Shown: positions 34,601 to 42,268 of the stretch, piece by piece | How the letters are laid out: each line of letters opens with the position of its first letter | Position numbering within the stretch: position 1 is the stretch's first letter | NCBI GenBank assembly: GCA_015655015.1 | Contig: JAATFV010000116.1 | Location: 1 to 64,000 of the forward strand | Source of the DNA: Chitinophagales bacterium | Lineage (GTDB): Bacteria > Bacteroidota > Bacteroidia > Chitinophagales > Chitinophagaceae | Reading direction: 5' to 3' | DNA: 64,000 nt | Notes under the pieces: generated by a model | The model's input: only the letters and a program-made list of their open reading frames with translations | Database searches by the model: none | What the model was told of the DNA's origin: nothing | Translations under genes and position numbers: made by a program

Positions 34601-35101
34601 ACAAGACGACCAGCTGCCTCCAAGGTCTGACTGGGGTGTATAGGAAAGGCACCTTTTAACCGTGAATAACCGGATAGAAGGGTACCAGGCGCCGGACACC
34701 TCCTTCTTTGCGTCCTTCACCGGGGAATTATCCGCGTCTTGCAACGACATTTGCATGTTAGACTGGCCCGAACATACCCACACCTCCCCGATGAGCACCC
34801 CTTTCAGCACGACGGTGTCCTCTCCCCCGATGACCAGCTCATAAGGACCTCCCGCGGCAGGAGTAGCAATAGCGACCATCCATTTGCCATCCTGACCCGT
34901 CGTTGCCCCCTCCATGACCGCCTTCGGCCAGCTGCCCTTCACCCACACCTTCTCTCCCGGTGATGCCCATCCCCAGACAGGGACGGCCATCGACCGCTGC
35001 AGCACCATGCTGTCGGTCAGGACAGCCGGCAGCTTTATTTTTGCCGATACGGTCCAATACGATCCGGTAAAGACAATTAAGAAAAAGAGCATTTTTTTCA
35101 T
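31634..35101 (-). CDS. Sialate O-acetylesterase-like domain fused to a five-bladed-propeller glycosidase-like domain
   Basis: A 1,155-residue exported protein. The N-terminal about 400 residues are a SGNH-type sialate O-acetylesterase: DSMVLQRSMAVPVWG jelly-roll start, catalytic Ser in CSGQSNMQMS (about 114), ISSNWGGT, GVIWYQGESNVG, and the His in NIHPANK. A linker with two different tandem repeats follows (about 413-437 and 502-522). Next is a propeller of the GH32/GH43 type (about 545-900), with FKDPQKGSWYLYIGEY, KSDDRGTTWKLIGD, EAPDVMIVYAGHQYHMIFDF and GRYSRVYAPMII. A C-terminal pair of jelly-rolls follows, with SLVWDLHTP and VAVDSFLL. A single protein could thus remove acyl groups and cut a glycosidic bond. 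It follows SusD and precedes PhyH on one strand. Confidence 0.85.
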   Translation of the reverse strand: MKKMLFFLIVFTGSYWTVSAKIKLPAVLTDSMVLQRSMAVPVWGWASPGEKVWVKGSWPKAVMEGATTGQDGKWMVAIATPAAGGPYELVIGGEDTVVLKGVLIGEVWVCSGQSNMQMSLQDADNSPVKDAKKEVSGAWYPSIRLFTVKRCLSYTPQSDLGGSWSSCTPGSAASFSAAAYFFGRELAQKLKVPIGLISSNWGGTVAEAWTSADALRRLPDFDPALKKADSLRQQSAGDQRYDIMAVKPAGALDYSPNTPSVLYNAMIAPLIPFAIRGVIWYQGESNVGRAAQYEKLFPLMITDWRTRWKEGDFPFYFVQIAPFRYLGDSTAAAALRDAQRKTMTLPNTGMAVTSDIGDTNNIHPANKREVGRRLALWALACTYGKKGFDYSGPLYESVQVRDHALLVSFAHAGGGLTTHGGLTIQDGLTTNEGLTTHSGELAGFEIAGADGRFVPAKAAILGNQVIVHSDAVTDPVSVRYDWYATATASLFNQAGLPAPSFSSGTTADTAAGTTAGTAANATANGKRIAGVRNNYAAISHKNDWTHHYALGSPSWDAFERFPGNPVFKGRKGMEWPVNGFLFKDPQKGSWYLYIGEYRENYRAEPGSATKDMNCVIYKSDDRGTTWKLIGDLFKANQPAYDSLEIEAPDVMIVYAGHQYHMIFDFVSSKDTWANMNQSGIGYAVSDNPEGPFVISRKPVRMNTDYQSRPLEGRYSRVYAPMIIKRKNDWVLLHMMDSPPGWALAMATASRPEGPYGESKLVLHVENKTSYPALQEFFPAFFDDQYVYLPATSVAMNRNYQSVFRVRPDDLGDPEKYETFAAGGFWHSVNLPDEHSGIWGQTISGLIDRDTLYVMYPSRDLRNYGTINLAKAPWPGIYKENGFRLGANAGKSFSYIKRPVRLRELQMDFTLDGTLSLVWDLHTPIDIRDGWGKFDLERNARHKQLQISSKGWALLIGDSINGLLSKSSGQWTSWNEGNHKLHIEKKGGGYLFSLNGELFWQGALAEDPGPVGIYLDENSHVAVDSFLLTGERVEGKVTVGFYDALVTSGDKDSSWSFVNTPDFIYGRGAVSKHSGAFAKWNFEGSAIQLFLPRGPSFGKVNIFLDGKLVKVLSLNSPAWIKSSVLFETGNLSGGKHALYLQAVGGLLPLDCIRVSL
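33535..33594. repeat. 12-bp in-frame tandem repeat
   Basis: Five degenerate copies of ccgctgtacctg at 33535-33546, -33558, -33570, -33582 and -33594. They are read on the minus strand as an Ala/Thr/Gly-rich linker between the esterase and propeller domains. Confidence 0.8.
33791..33862. repeat. 18-bp in-frame tandem repeat
   Basis: Four copies of gttagtcgtcagcccatc (shared core tcgtcagccc) at 33791-33808, 33809-33826, 33827-33844 and 33845-33862. They encode GLTTHG-like hexapeptides at about residues 413-437 of the esterase fusion. Confidence 0.9.
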
Positions 35102-35141
35102 GGCAATAATTTTTGTCTGTCCGAAAGTCCCATGTTAGACG

Positions 35142-36743
35142 CTAAAAGTTTGGCGCATTGATATCCCACCATAACCTCGTACCCCCGTTATCAGGTCCTC
35201 CGAGCAACGTTGAAACAGCCTTGGTGACTTCCGCGGAATTCACATTGTATTCGGTCGAAGGGTACCATTCCCTTTTTATCTGAATAGCGGTATTAACAGT
35301 CCCGCCGCTATTGTTCACCACCACAGGGAATAATTTCGGATACCCCGTTCTTCTGAAAGTACTCCACGCCTCCGTACCATTGGGGAAGTTAGCCAGCCAT
35401 TTCTGTGTAATGATCCGCTCCAGCTTTTCTTCATCCGGGGCGCCCTCCTTCCATTGGATAGTGATCTGGGATAAAGCAGGAGAGCTGTTTATGGAAAGCA
35501 CAGGGTCCGTAAAATCAGCAGGGCGGCTCGTACCGTCGGCGATATAGGCAGCCGCCGCTCCCGGTACGCCCCATTGCGCAAAAGACATATTGATGCCTGA
35601 TTCGTAATACTGTTGAGCAGTCCCTCCCCCCATATTCCAGCCCCGCAATACTCCTTCGGCCCTTAAAAAAAAGACTTCGGCCGTATTCATATACACCCCG
35701 GGAGTGGTAGTGGTAAAGGTAGTGCCGTTAAAGTTGGAAAAAGTATTGTATACCGCCTGGGAGCTGATCTGGCTGCCGGCCCTGATACCAATGTACACCC
35801 CGGGCAGGATCGTCGAAGGCGCAAAAAGGATGGACATCCTCGGGTCGTTGTAACCGTTCATATAACTGAGGATCGCACCGCCGGAGCGGATATCCCCCCA
35901 TAAAAAAGCAGCCCCCGCCAGCCAGTTATACTGACCCGTTACCACCGCATTGTCACTGTTTGCCTCCAGGACACCCCCGTTGGCCGGATCCAGCGCTTTC
36001 TCCGCCTGCATTTTTGCAGTGGGAAGATCCACCTTTACAATATGCATGGCCAGCCGCAGCCGCAGCGAGTTGGCAAGCTTGAGCCATTTCGTATAGTCAC
36101 CTCCGTAAATAACATCGAATTTCTGAAAAGGCATAACACCCGGATGAAGGGTCGTATAGGCCAATAAAGTCGATGCTGCCGTATCCAATTCAGTGAACAT
36201 CTGGGTATAAATGCTCTGCTGGCTGTCATAAGGCACCGACGTACCTCCCAGACCGAATTGCGAATAGGGAATAGGACCATAAGTGTCCGTAGCTTTATGC
36301 AGACCGGCCACCTTGATGATCAGGGCGACCGCCCAAAAGTCAGGCGAGATCTCTTCCGCATTCCTTCTCCTCAGCTCGGCTAACGGAGACATGATATTGT
36401 TGTAGGAAAGATTGAAAAGAGAATAGGTATCCCAGGACGTCAGGTGATAATAGGTACGGTTGTCCACCCCGATGGCCCCGCTTCCGATATATCCGCTGTA
36501 ATTGCCCGCCTGGAGATACTCGCCGATATCCGCCGTGGTAGGATCATTCATCGGGATGAGCGACTGTTCCATCGACGGAAAGAAAGCGCCGATGCTGTTA
36601 AAATCCGGGAGGAGCTGAGCATCGGTCACCCCCGTGGTATCCGTATTGTATTTTTCGAAATTTTTGGTGCAGGCCACCATTGTCATTACCAGGAAGATCG
36701 TGGCAGACAGCATGCCGGATTTATATAAAATGATCCTTTGCAT
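35142..36743 (-). CDS. SusD-like outer-membrane lipoprotein (SusD_2 type)
   Basis: A 533-residue lipoprotein with the signal SATIFLVMTMVAC and the post-Cys TKNFEKYNTDTTGVTDAQLLPD, which is the usual opening of the SusD_2 subfamily. Further blocks are SWDTYSLFNLSYNNIMSPLAE, GLHKATDTYGPIPYSQFG, DYTKWLKLANSLRLRLAMHI and KWLANFPNGTEAWSTFRRTGYP. It pairs with the SusC encoded 24 bp upstream and is followed by the esterase fusion gene. It differs from the RagB-type SusD genes at 5869 and 22668 in lacking the IRHERR block. Confidence 0.92.
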   Translation of the reverse strand: MQRIILYKSGMLSATIFLVMTMVACTKNFEKYNTDTTGVTDAQLLPDFNSIGAFFPSMEQSLIPMNDPTTADIGEYLQAGNYSGYIGSGAIGVDNRTYYHLTSWDTYSLFNLSYNNIMSPLAELRRRNAEEISPDFWAVALIIKVAGLHKATDTYGPIPYSQFGLGGTSVPYDSQQSIYTQMFTELDTAASTLLAYTTLHPGVMPFQKFDVIYGGDYTKWLKLANSLRLRLAMHIVKVDLPTAKMQAEKALDPANGGVLEANSDNAVVTGQYNWLAGAAFLWGDIRSGGAILSYMNGYNDPRMSILFAPSTILPGVYIGIRAGSQISSQAVYNTFSNFNGTTFTTTTPGVYMNTAEVFFLRAEGVLRGWNMGGGTAQQYYESGINMSFAQWGVPGAAAAYIADGTSRPADFTDPVLSINSSPALSQITIQWKEGAPDEEKLERIITQKWLANFPNGTEAWSTFRRTGYPKLFPVVVNNSGGTVNTAIQIKREWYPSTEYNVNSAEVTKAVSTLLGGPDNGGTRLWWDINAPNF

Positions 36744-36767
36744 ATGCTTGATTTTTAATTGGACAAA

Positions 36768-39700
36768 TTAGAAAGTTACGTTGACGGAGAACCCATAGCT
36801 CCTGGTGGCAGGCAATCCGCCGACATCCAGCCCGGGCCATTGATTGCCGGTAGATAAAGACATCTCGGGATCGAAAGGCGCATCCCTGCGTATATACCAA
36901 AGGTTCCTTCCGATTAAAGACAGCTGGACGTTCCTGATCACCGAATTAGCAATCAGTTTTTTAGGCAGGGAATAACCCAATGACACCTGCCGCAGTCTCA
37001 CCGTCGTGGCGCTGTACATATATTCACCGGTAGCATGCTGTATATTGCCTACGGTCGTATACCATTTCTGCGGATCCACGACATCGACATCTTTGCCGGT
37101 CACCGCATCGATCCCATTCACCTTTACCCCCCCGTTGGCCCGCGCATCACCCGAGGCTTTCGATACCCCGTAACCGTCCAATATCTGCTGCGTCAGCGAC
37201 ATCACCCGGCCGCCGAACGAACCGTCCACAAGAAAACTCAGCGAGAAGTCCTTCCAATCGAAGGTATTGTTCCACCCCAGCTTGAATTTAGGACTCGCAT
37301 TTCCTACCATCGCCTGCGCAGATTGTATGGCAGGTGTCCCATCAGCATTGATGATCACTTTATGCGTCGCTGAATCCCGCTTCACCACCTGTCCATACAG
37401 ATCGCCATAAGACCCTCCCACTTTTAAGATGTTGGAGTAATTATTGATATCCTGCAGCAATACATACTGATCGATGCCTGAGGCAAGAGAGATCACCCTG
37501 TTCCTGTTCAGATCGAAGTTCGCCTGGGTAGTCCACCGGAGCTGCCGGCTGGCTTTTTGCGTATAGCCGACCGTGGCCTCCACACCGGTGTTCTGGATAT
37601 TCCCTCCATTTATAAACCGGCTGCTATACCCCGTTCCCGGAGGCACCGCGATGGAAAAGAACTGGTTGATGGCATTTGTCTTATAATAAGTGACGTCAAA
37701 GCTCAGCTGGTCTTTGAACAGGCGAAGCTCCATGCCTAATTCCAGGGATTTGCTTTTTTCCGGTTTTAATTCCCCGAAAGGCGCCGTCGTATTGAATACG
37801 ATCTGTCCATTGCTGACGTAGTTCACGGGATTGGTGACATAAGGCGGCACCGTATTGCCGACTATCGCGTACGAACCCCTCACCTTTGCAAACGATATCG
37901 CCTGCGGAAGCGTAGTGAGCTCGCTCAATACCAGCGTCAATCCCCCGGAAGGATAAAAATAAGAGCCGTTCGGTGTATAGCTCAGATTCGAGGACCAGTC
38001 CGTCCTCCCGGTAAGATCCAGGTATAGCCACTTCTTCCAGGACAGGTTGATGCTCTCAAATACCGCCTGCAATTGCTGTGTACCTTCGGAATAAGAGCCA
38101 AAATTGGAAAGAGGCCCCTTATTCATATTTTGAAGATTGAAGACATTGGGAATGAACAGGTCGGAAGAGCTCGCCGTCTGGCCGTTCTGCGAATTGCTGG
38201 TGATGCTGCTACCCAACGTGGCATTGATGCCGAGATCGCCAAAGGAGCGGTTCATATTAAGGATGGCATCCCCATAATACTGCGTCGTGGTCAGATTGGT
38301 TACATCATAAGCGCCGTTCTGTCCTCCGTATACGGGTGTGGTCCCCGCATACAATTTCGTGGTATTGTCATCGATGATCTTATCTGCATTGCCCCGCAGC
38401 TGGAAATTCAGCCAGGGCGTAATGTCATATCTTAATCCCAGGTTCAGCAGGATCCTGTTCCGCTTATAGGCATACAGATTTCTGTTCATCAGCCAGTAAG
38501 GATTCTGATTCAGCGCCGCAGGCGTAACAAACCAGTTCTGCGTACCCAGATTCCTGGCGGAGTCGAATACCTGGTAATGATCTCTATAGGGGGTTATGTC
38601 AAGTCCCCTTGGAAAAACATACAGATCCAACAGGGGATTGGTTTGAAATCCTGCATTGGGATTGTTGTTGATAGTCTGGTTCGTAACGCTCACACCGCCG
38701 TTCACCGTCAGCTTGTCATTTAAAAATTTCAGGGATTCCCTCAAGCTGATATTATGCTTAGTCATATTATTATTCTCCAGGATGCCTTTGGCGGAAGTAT
38801 TCGCATAGGAGAAATACGTCATCATTTTATCTGTCCCTGAAGTCACCCCGATGGAATTCACCCAGGTACGCCCCGTCCTGAAAAATTCAGAGACATTGTC
38901 CCTGGCATTGGTGATCGGACCACCCCAGCTTTGATCGGATCCCGCAGCCGTCTGCCCGTAAGAATTCTGCAATTCAGGTTTGTACGCAGCTTTATCCAGC
39001 GTCATGTTGGAAGAAAAATTCACCCGGGTGTTTCCGGCCTTCCCTTTCTTGGTAGTGATCAGGATAACGCCATTGGCAGCCTGGCTGCCATACAATGCCG
39101 CGGCGGAAGCGCCTTTCAGAACACTGATGCTTTCAATGTCATCAGGATTGATATTGGATATCCCGTCCCCGAAGTCCTGGCTCGACTGGGACCCGTTCTG
39201 CACGGTCTGGACCGGGTTCTGTAAGGGAATGCCATCCACGACATACAGCGGCTGATTCGAGCCGGATACAGAACGGCTTCCCCGGAGCAGCACTTTCACG
39301 GAGCTCCCCAATCCCGAAGAAGTGGATACCGTCATACCCGAAACTTTTCCCGTGAGCGAATTCATGAAATTGGTTTGCGGTACGCCCGTTACCTCGTCCC
39401 CGGTTACTTTCTGTACCGAATAGGTAAGCGCAGCGGATTTTCGCTTAATGCCCAACGCCGTCACCGTCACTTCGCCAAGCGAAGACGAGTCTGCCCGCAT
39501 CTGTACAACGAAGGGTGGAACGATGGCGCTTGCCGGGATCTCCATTTCCGAATACCCGATAAAGGAAAAGACCAACCGCGCGGAAGGGTCTGCCTGAAGC
39601 GAGAATTTGCCCCGGACATCGGTGACGGTGCCTTTAGCAGCGCCCTTTATATTAATGGATACGCCCGACAGTGGAACATGGTCCGCAGAGAGGACCGTGC

Positions 39701-39809
39701 CGGTTAGCACCACTTTCTGCTGTGCCAGCAGAACGGCTGATAAGAAGAAAGAAAACAATAGCAACAAAAGGCCCTTGTTCATTACATACGCAGAGAATTT
39801 TCTTAACAT
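36768..39809 (-). CDS. SusC/RagA TonB-dependent receptor
   Basis: About 1,013 residues from the ATG at 39809 (MLRKFSAYV); a TTG at 39815 is a longer option. Signal peptide (GLLLLLFSFFLSAVLLAQQ), CarboxypepD-like domain (LTGTVLSADHVPLSGVSINIKG), plug (VTVTALGIKRKSAALTYSV, LYVVDGIPLQNP, SAAALYGSQAANGVILITTKKG) and barrel ending in YGFSVNVTF. There is no STN domain. About 105 bp upstream is the 43-bp core shared with the other two sites, so the same regulator probably controls it. It pairs with the SusD_2-type gene. Confidence 0.95.
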   Translation of the reverse strand: MLRKFSAYVMNKGLLLLLFSFFLSAVLLAQQKVVLTGTVLSADHVPLSGVSINIKGAAKGTVTDVRGKFSLQADPSARLVFSFIGYSEMEIPASAIVPPFVVQMRADSSSLGEVTVTALGIKRKSAALTYSVQKVTGDEVTGVPQTNFMNSLTGKVSGMTVSTSSGLGSSVKVLLRGSRSVSGSNQPLYVVDGIPLQNPVQTVQNGSQSSQDFGDGISNINPDDIESISVLKGASAAALYGSQAANGVILITTKKGKAGNTRVNFSSNMTLDKAAYKPELQNSYGQTAAGSDQSWGGPITNARDNVSEFFRTGRTWVNSIGVTSGTDKMMTYFSYANTSAKGILENNNMTKHNISLRESLKFLNDKLTVNGGVSVTNQTINNNPNAGFQTNPLLDLYVFPRGLDITPYRDHYQVFDSARNLGTQNWFVTPAALNQNPYWLMNRNLYAYKRNRILLNLGLRYDITPWLNFQLRGNADKIIDDNTTKLYAGTTPVYGGQNGAYDVTNLTTTQYYGDAILNMNRSFGDLGINATLGSSITSNSQNGQTASSSDLFIPNVFNLQNMNKGPLSNFGSYSEGTQQLQAVFESINLSWKKWLYLDLTGRTDWSSNLSYTPNGSYFYPSGGLTLVLSELTTLPQAISFAKVRGSYAIVGNTVPPYVTNPVNYVSNGQIVFNTTAPFGELKPEKSKSLELGMELRLFKDQLSFDVTYYKTNAINQFFSIAVPPGTGYSSRFINGGNIQNTGVEATVGYTQKASRQLRWTTQANFDLNRNRVISLASGIDQYVLLQDINNYSNILKVGGSYGDLYGQVVKRDSATHKVIINADGTPAIQSAQAMVGNASPKFKLGWNNTFDWKDFSLSFLVDGSFGGRVMSLTQQILDGYGVSKASGDARANGGVKVNGIDAVTGKDVDVVDPQKWYTTVGNIQHATGEYMYSATTVRLRQVSLGYSLPKKLIANSVIRNVQLSLIGRNLWYIRRDAPFDPEMSLSTGNQWPGLDVGGLPATRSYGFSVNVTF

Positions 39810-39915
39810 AACCAAGCAGTTTACAATTGAAAAAATAAAATCGTTCCTGTAATAATTTCAACAGGCATTCATAGGCTGGTTATTTGATCTGAACGAATGT
39901 AGAATAAGGAACAAG

Positions 39916-39958
39916 CTTTAAAAACTACTCGTTTTTCTAATTAAGACACTATTTTTGC
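39916..39958. promoter_or_regulatory. Copy C (core only) of the shared upstream element
   Basis: 31 of 43 positions match the core at 27778-27820 without gaps, including ttaaaaac, tttttc and gacact then tttgc. It overlaps the last codons of the aldolase gene and lies just upstream of the SusC gene. It contains TATTTTTG, a perfect TAnnTTTG, facing right. Confidence 0.6.
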
Positions 39959-40795
39959 CGGTTGGCTTTTCAGCACATCCAAACTTTCTTCAATTGATTT
40001 ATTATCGTGAACGATACCCATCAACACACCCGTGATCACATCAGGAGCGGCATGCTGAATAATATTCCTGCCGTACACGATCCCGGAAACACCCTGCTCC
40101 ATCAGCCGTTTGGTCCTCGTGACGATCTCTTCATCCGTCGCCTTACCGCCGCCCCTTACAAGGACAGGCGTATCGCCCGCGATAGCTACCACGCGATGGT
40201 ATTCTTCGACGTGATCGCATGGATCGGCCTTAATGATATCCGCACCCAGCTCCACCGCCTGTCTTACCAGGGGCAAAATCTTCCGGATGTCTCCATCCAC
40301 CATATAACCTCCTTTCTCATTGTTCGGCCTGAATACCAAAGGCTCGATCATCAACGGCATGCCATAGTATTCCGATTCGGACCGGATCTTTAAAATATTG
40401 TCTATACACTGACCCGTTACTTCCGGCGCGCCAGGTATGCTGAACAGGTTAACACACAGACAGGTAGCATCCGCACGTACTGCCTGAAGGACCGGCTCGC
40501 CGATGATCTTGCTGAATGCTGCCCGCGGCAGTGATTCCCCGTATACATTCGCTACATCGCTGCGCAGCACCAGTGAAGGCTTTTGCCTGCCCGGAACGTC
40601 CTGGAGATAATGGAGCTGGCCGATCGTCAACTGGATAGCATCAGGACCTGCCGCAACGATCGTGGCGACGGCTGACCGCATCCGTTCGATGCCCTGCAAA
40701 AAAACATATTCATTGAAAAATCCATGATCGATAGCCACATCGAAACATCTGTTCGAACGGGAATTGAATAGCCTGTTTAACCGGTATTTTTTCAT
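39941..40795 (-). CDS. Class I aldolase of the DeoC/LacD/FbaB type
   Basis: A 284-residue TIM-barrel aldolase. The probable Schiff-base Lys is in ELGADIIKADPCD (about K189). Other family features are CFDVAIDHG near the N-terminus, MPLMIEPLVF, and the phosphate-binding glycines VLVRGGGKA and GVSGIVYGRNI. The presence of that loop suggests a phosphorylated substrate. It is the last gene of the cytoplasmic catabolic run, 3 bp after the ceramidase-like gene, and follows a kinase and an isomerase. It should therefore split a ketose phosphate into two three-carbon or similar pieces. Alternatives in the same fold are sulfofructose-phosphate aldolase (YihT) and the LsrF thiolase; the exact substrate cannot be read off. 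Confidence 0.8.
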   Translation of the reverse strand: MKKYRLNRLFNSRSNRCFDVAIDHGFFNEYVFLQGIERMRSAVATIVAAGPDAIQLTIGQLHYLQDVPGRQKPSLVLRSDVANVYGESLPRAAFSKIIGEPVLQAVRADATCLCVNLFSIPGAPEVTGQCIDNILKIRSESEYYGMPLMIEPLVFRPNNEKGGYMVDGDIRKILPLVRQAVELGADIIKADPCDHVEEYHRVVAIAGDTPVLVRGGGKATDEEIVTRTKRLMEQGVSGIVYGRNIIQHAAPDVITGVLMGIVHDNKSIEESLDVLKSQPAKIVS

Positions 40796-40798
40796 AAT

Positions 40799-42244
40799 TT
40801 ATTCCCACATTGAATTGATTAATGCCACCGTTTCCTCCACCAGCATCTTTCCCCCCACCGGACCGACCGGATTGGCCATCGCGCTGTACCCCCCGCCCTG
40901 AAGGGCCCGCTCCGTAGGCAGGTAATCATTGTAATCGCAGCTAAGCTGTACGAGGAACGTCAGCTTCGCCTTGCTCCGCCCCATGATCGTCAGTCCATAA
41001 TCCACAAAAAGCTCGAATGAATTGGAGGCGATCGCCACATCCCCCAGCCGGATCACATGAAGTTCCATCCGGTAATAGGGATTCTCTCCCTGGCTGTAAT
41101 ATTGCTCTACCACCGCCTGCTTCTTCCTGATAATACCATAGTCCGTATTTTTATTATCCCAGGGACCATATTGCTTTATCTTTTCATTACGCCTGATCTC
41201 CTCCAGGAACCGATTCCAGGCTGTCTGCGGAGAATCAGCATCCCCGGGCTCCCTGGAATTGATCTCGTTTACGATAGCCAGCGCCTCCTCATACTCTTTT
41301 TTATCTACGATCCGCGTAGGTATGAAAAGATCTTTAACCACATGCCTGAAATCAACGCTCGTCCGGATGCCTTTTCTGGCTTCCGGATAAGCCTGCATGG
41401 CTGCCTGGAAGATCCTCCTGCCTATTTCACCAATACCGTCGGTATCCCACATATTCGGCTCCCCGGCCTTATACCCTCTCGACAGGTCCCTCGGTGAAAT
41501 GTCTCCCGCAGCCCCGCACTGCGCCAGCACGAAAATGTCCTTGGTAAATCTTTTTTTGAACAGTCTCCTTACCTCGCTCCAGTAATCAGCTGAAATGAAA
41601 TATTTGGATTCGACCACCTGCGCGGGAGTGGCCACATTCAGGATAACACCCGTCAGCTCCTCTTTCAGATTCCAGCAGAACAGCACACCGATCCCCGGAT
41701 CGGACGGACCCTCCAGGCCAACGAAATCAGGCCTGTCCGTTGCCCCGTACATTTCCGTAGTCCCGTCGGCATATTGAACCCTCCTGTTATGTCCCGTTAC
41801 GGCATATTCCAGTCCCCAGCTCACGCCGGCAGGCGCACGCCCGGTCCAGGCCGAAAGAACGGCCTTACACAATTGATCCACCAACAGCTTACCATAATCG
41901 CTGTCCACGTCGGGATAAGGTGCGGAATGGGTATGCGTGGCATTCAGAAATACCTTCTGTACGTCGAGCTCCGGCGCCTGCTCCTTCAGCAGCTCTCTCA
42001 GTTTGACCTGTAGTGCCGTAAGGGAACATAACAGGTCCATCGACACCATGACAGCTACCTCTTTCCTGCCATTCTCCTGTACCCATTCGATGCAGCAGGC
42101 CGTGACCTTCAACGGGCTCTCCACATACTGCGATATTCTCTCATAATATTGACCGTACAACGAGGCAGGGCCGTCCGGCGTTATATCCCCGATCCCCCAG
42201 CCGATACGCAGCCCCTTGTCTTCCAGCCCGGTTATATTAAACAT
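40799..42244 (-). CDS. Neutral/alkaline ceramidase-like hydrolase, cytoplasmic
   Basis: A 481-residue protein with the N-terminal domain of neutral/alkaline non-lysosomal ceramidases: GWGIGDITPDGP, VAVMVSMDLLC, the histidine cluster NATHTHSAP (about 101-109), VILNVATPAQVV, and FVLAQCGAAGDISPR. Ceramidases cleave an amide bond in a zinc site, and this protein keeps the His motif. Unlike secreted ceramidases it has no signal peptide, so it should act inside the cell. It sits between a class III aminotransferase and a class I aldolase, which points to an N-acyl or other amide bond in the imported sugar derivative. That role is inference; ceramidase activity itself looks unlikely in this setting. 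Confidence 0.75.
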   Translation of the reverse strand: MFNITGLEDKGLRIGWGIGDITPDGPASLYGQYYERISQYVESPLKVTACCIEWVQENGRKEVAVMVSMDLLCSLTALQVKLRELLKEQAPELDVQKVFLNATHTHSAPYPDVDSDYGKLLVDQLCKAVLSAWTGRAPAGVSWGLEYAVTGHNRRVQYADGTTEMYGATDRPDFVGLEGPSDPGIGVLFCWNLKEELTGVILNVATPAQVVESKYFISADYWSEVRRLFKKRFTKDIFVLAQCGAAGDISPRDLSRGYKAGEPNMWDTDGIGEIGRRIFQAAMQAYPEARKGIRTSVDFRHVVKDLFIPTRIVDKKEYEEALAIVNEINSREPGDADSPQTAWNRFLEEIRRNEKIKQYGPWDNKNTDYGIIRKKQAVVEQYYSQGENPYYRMELHVIRLGDVAIASNSFELFVDYGLTIMGRSKAKLTFLVQLSCDYNDYLPTERALQGGGYSAMANPVGPVGGKMLVEETVALINSMWE

Positions 42245-42268
42245 AATTTCCTGTTTTAAATTTTAGGG

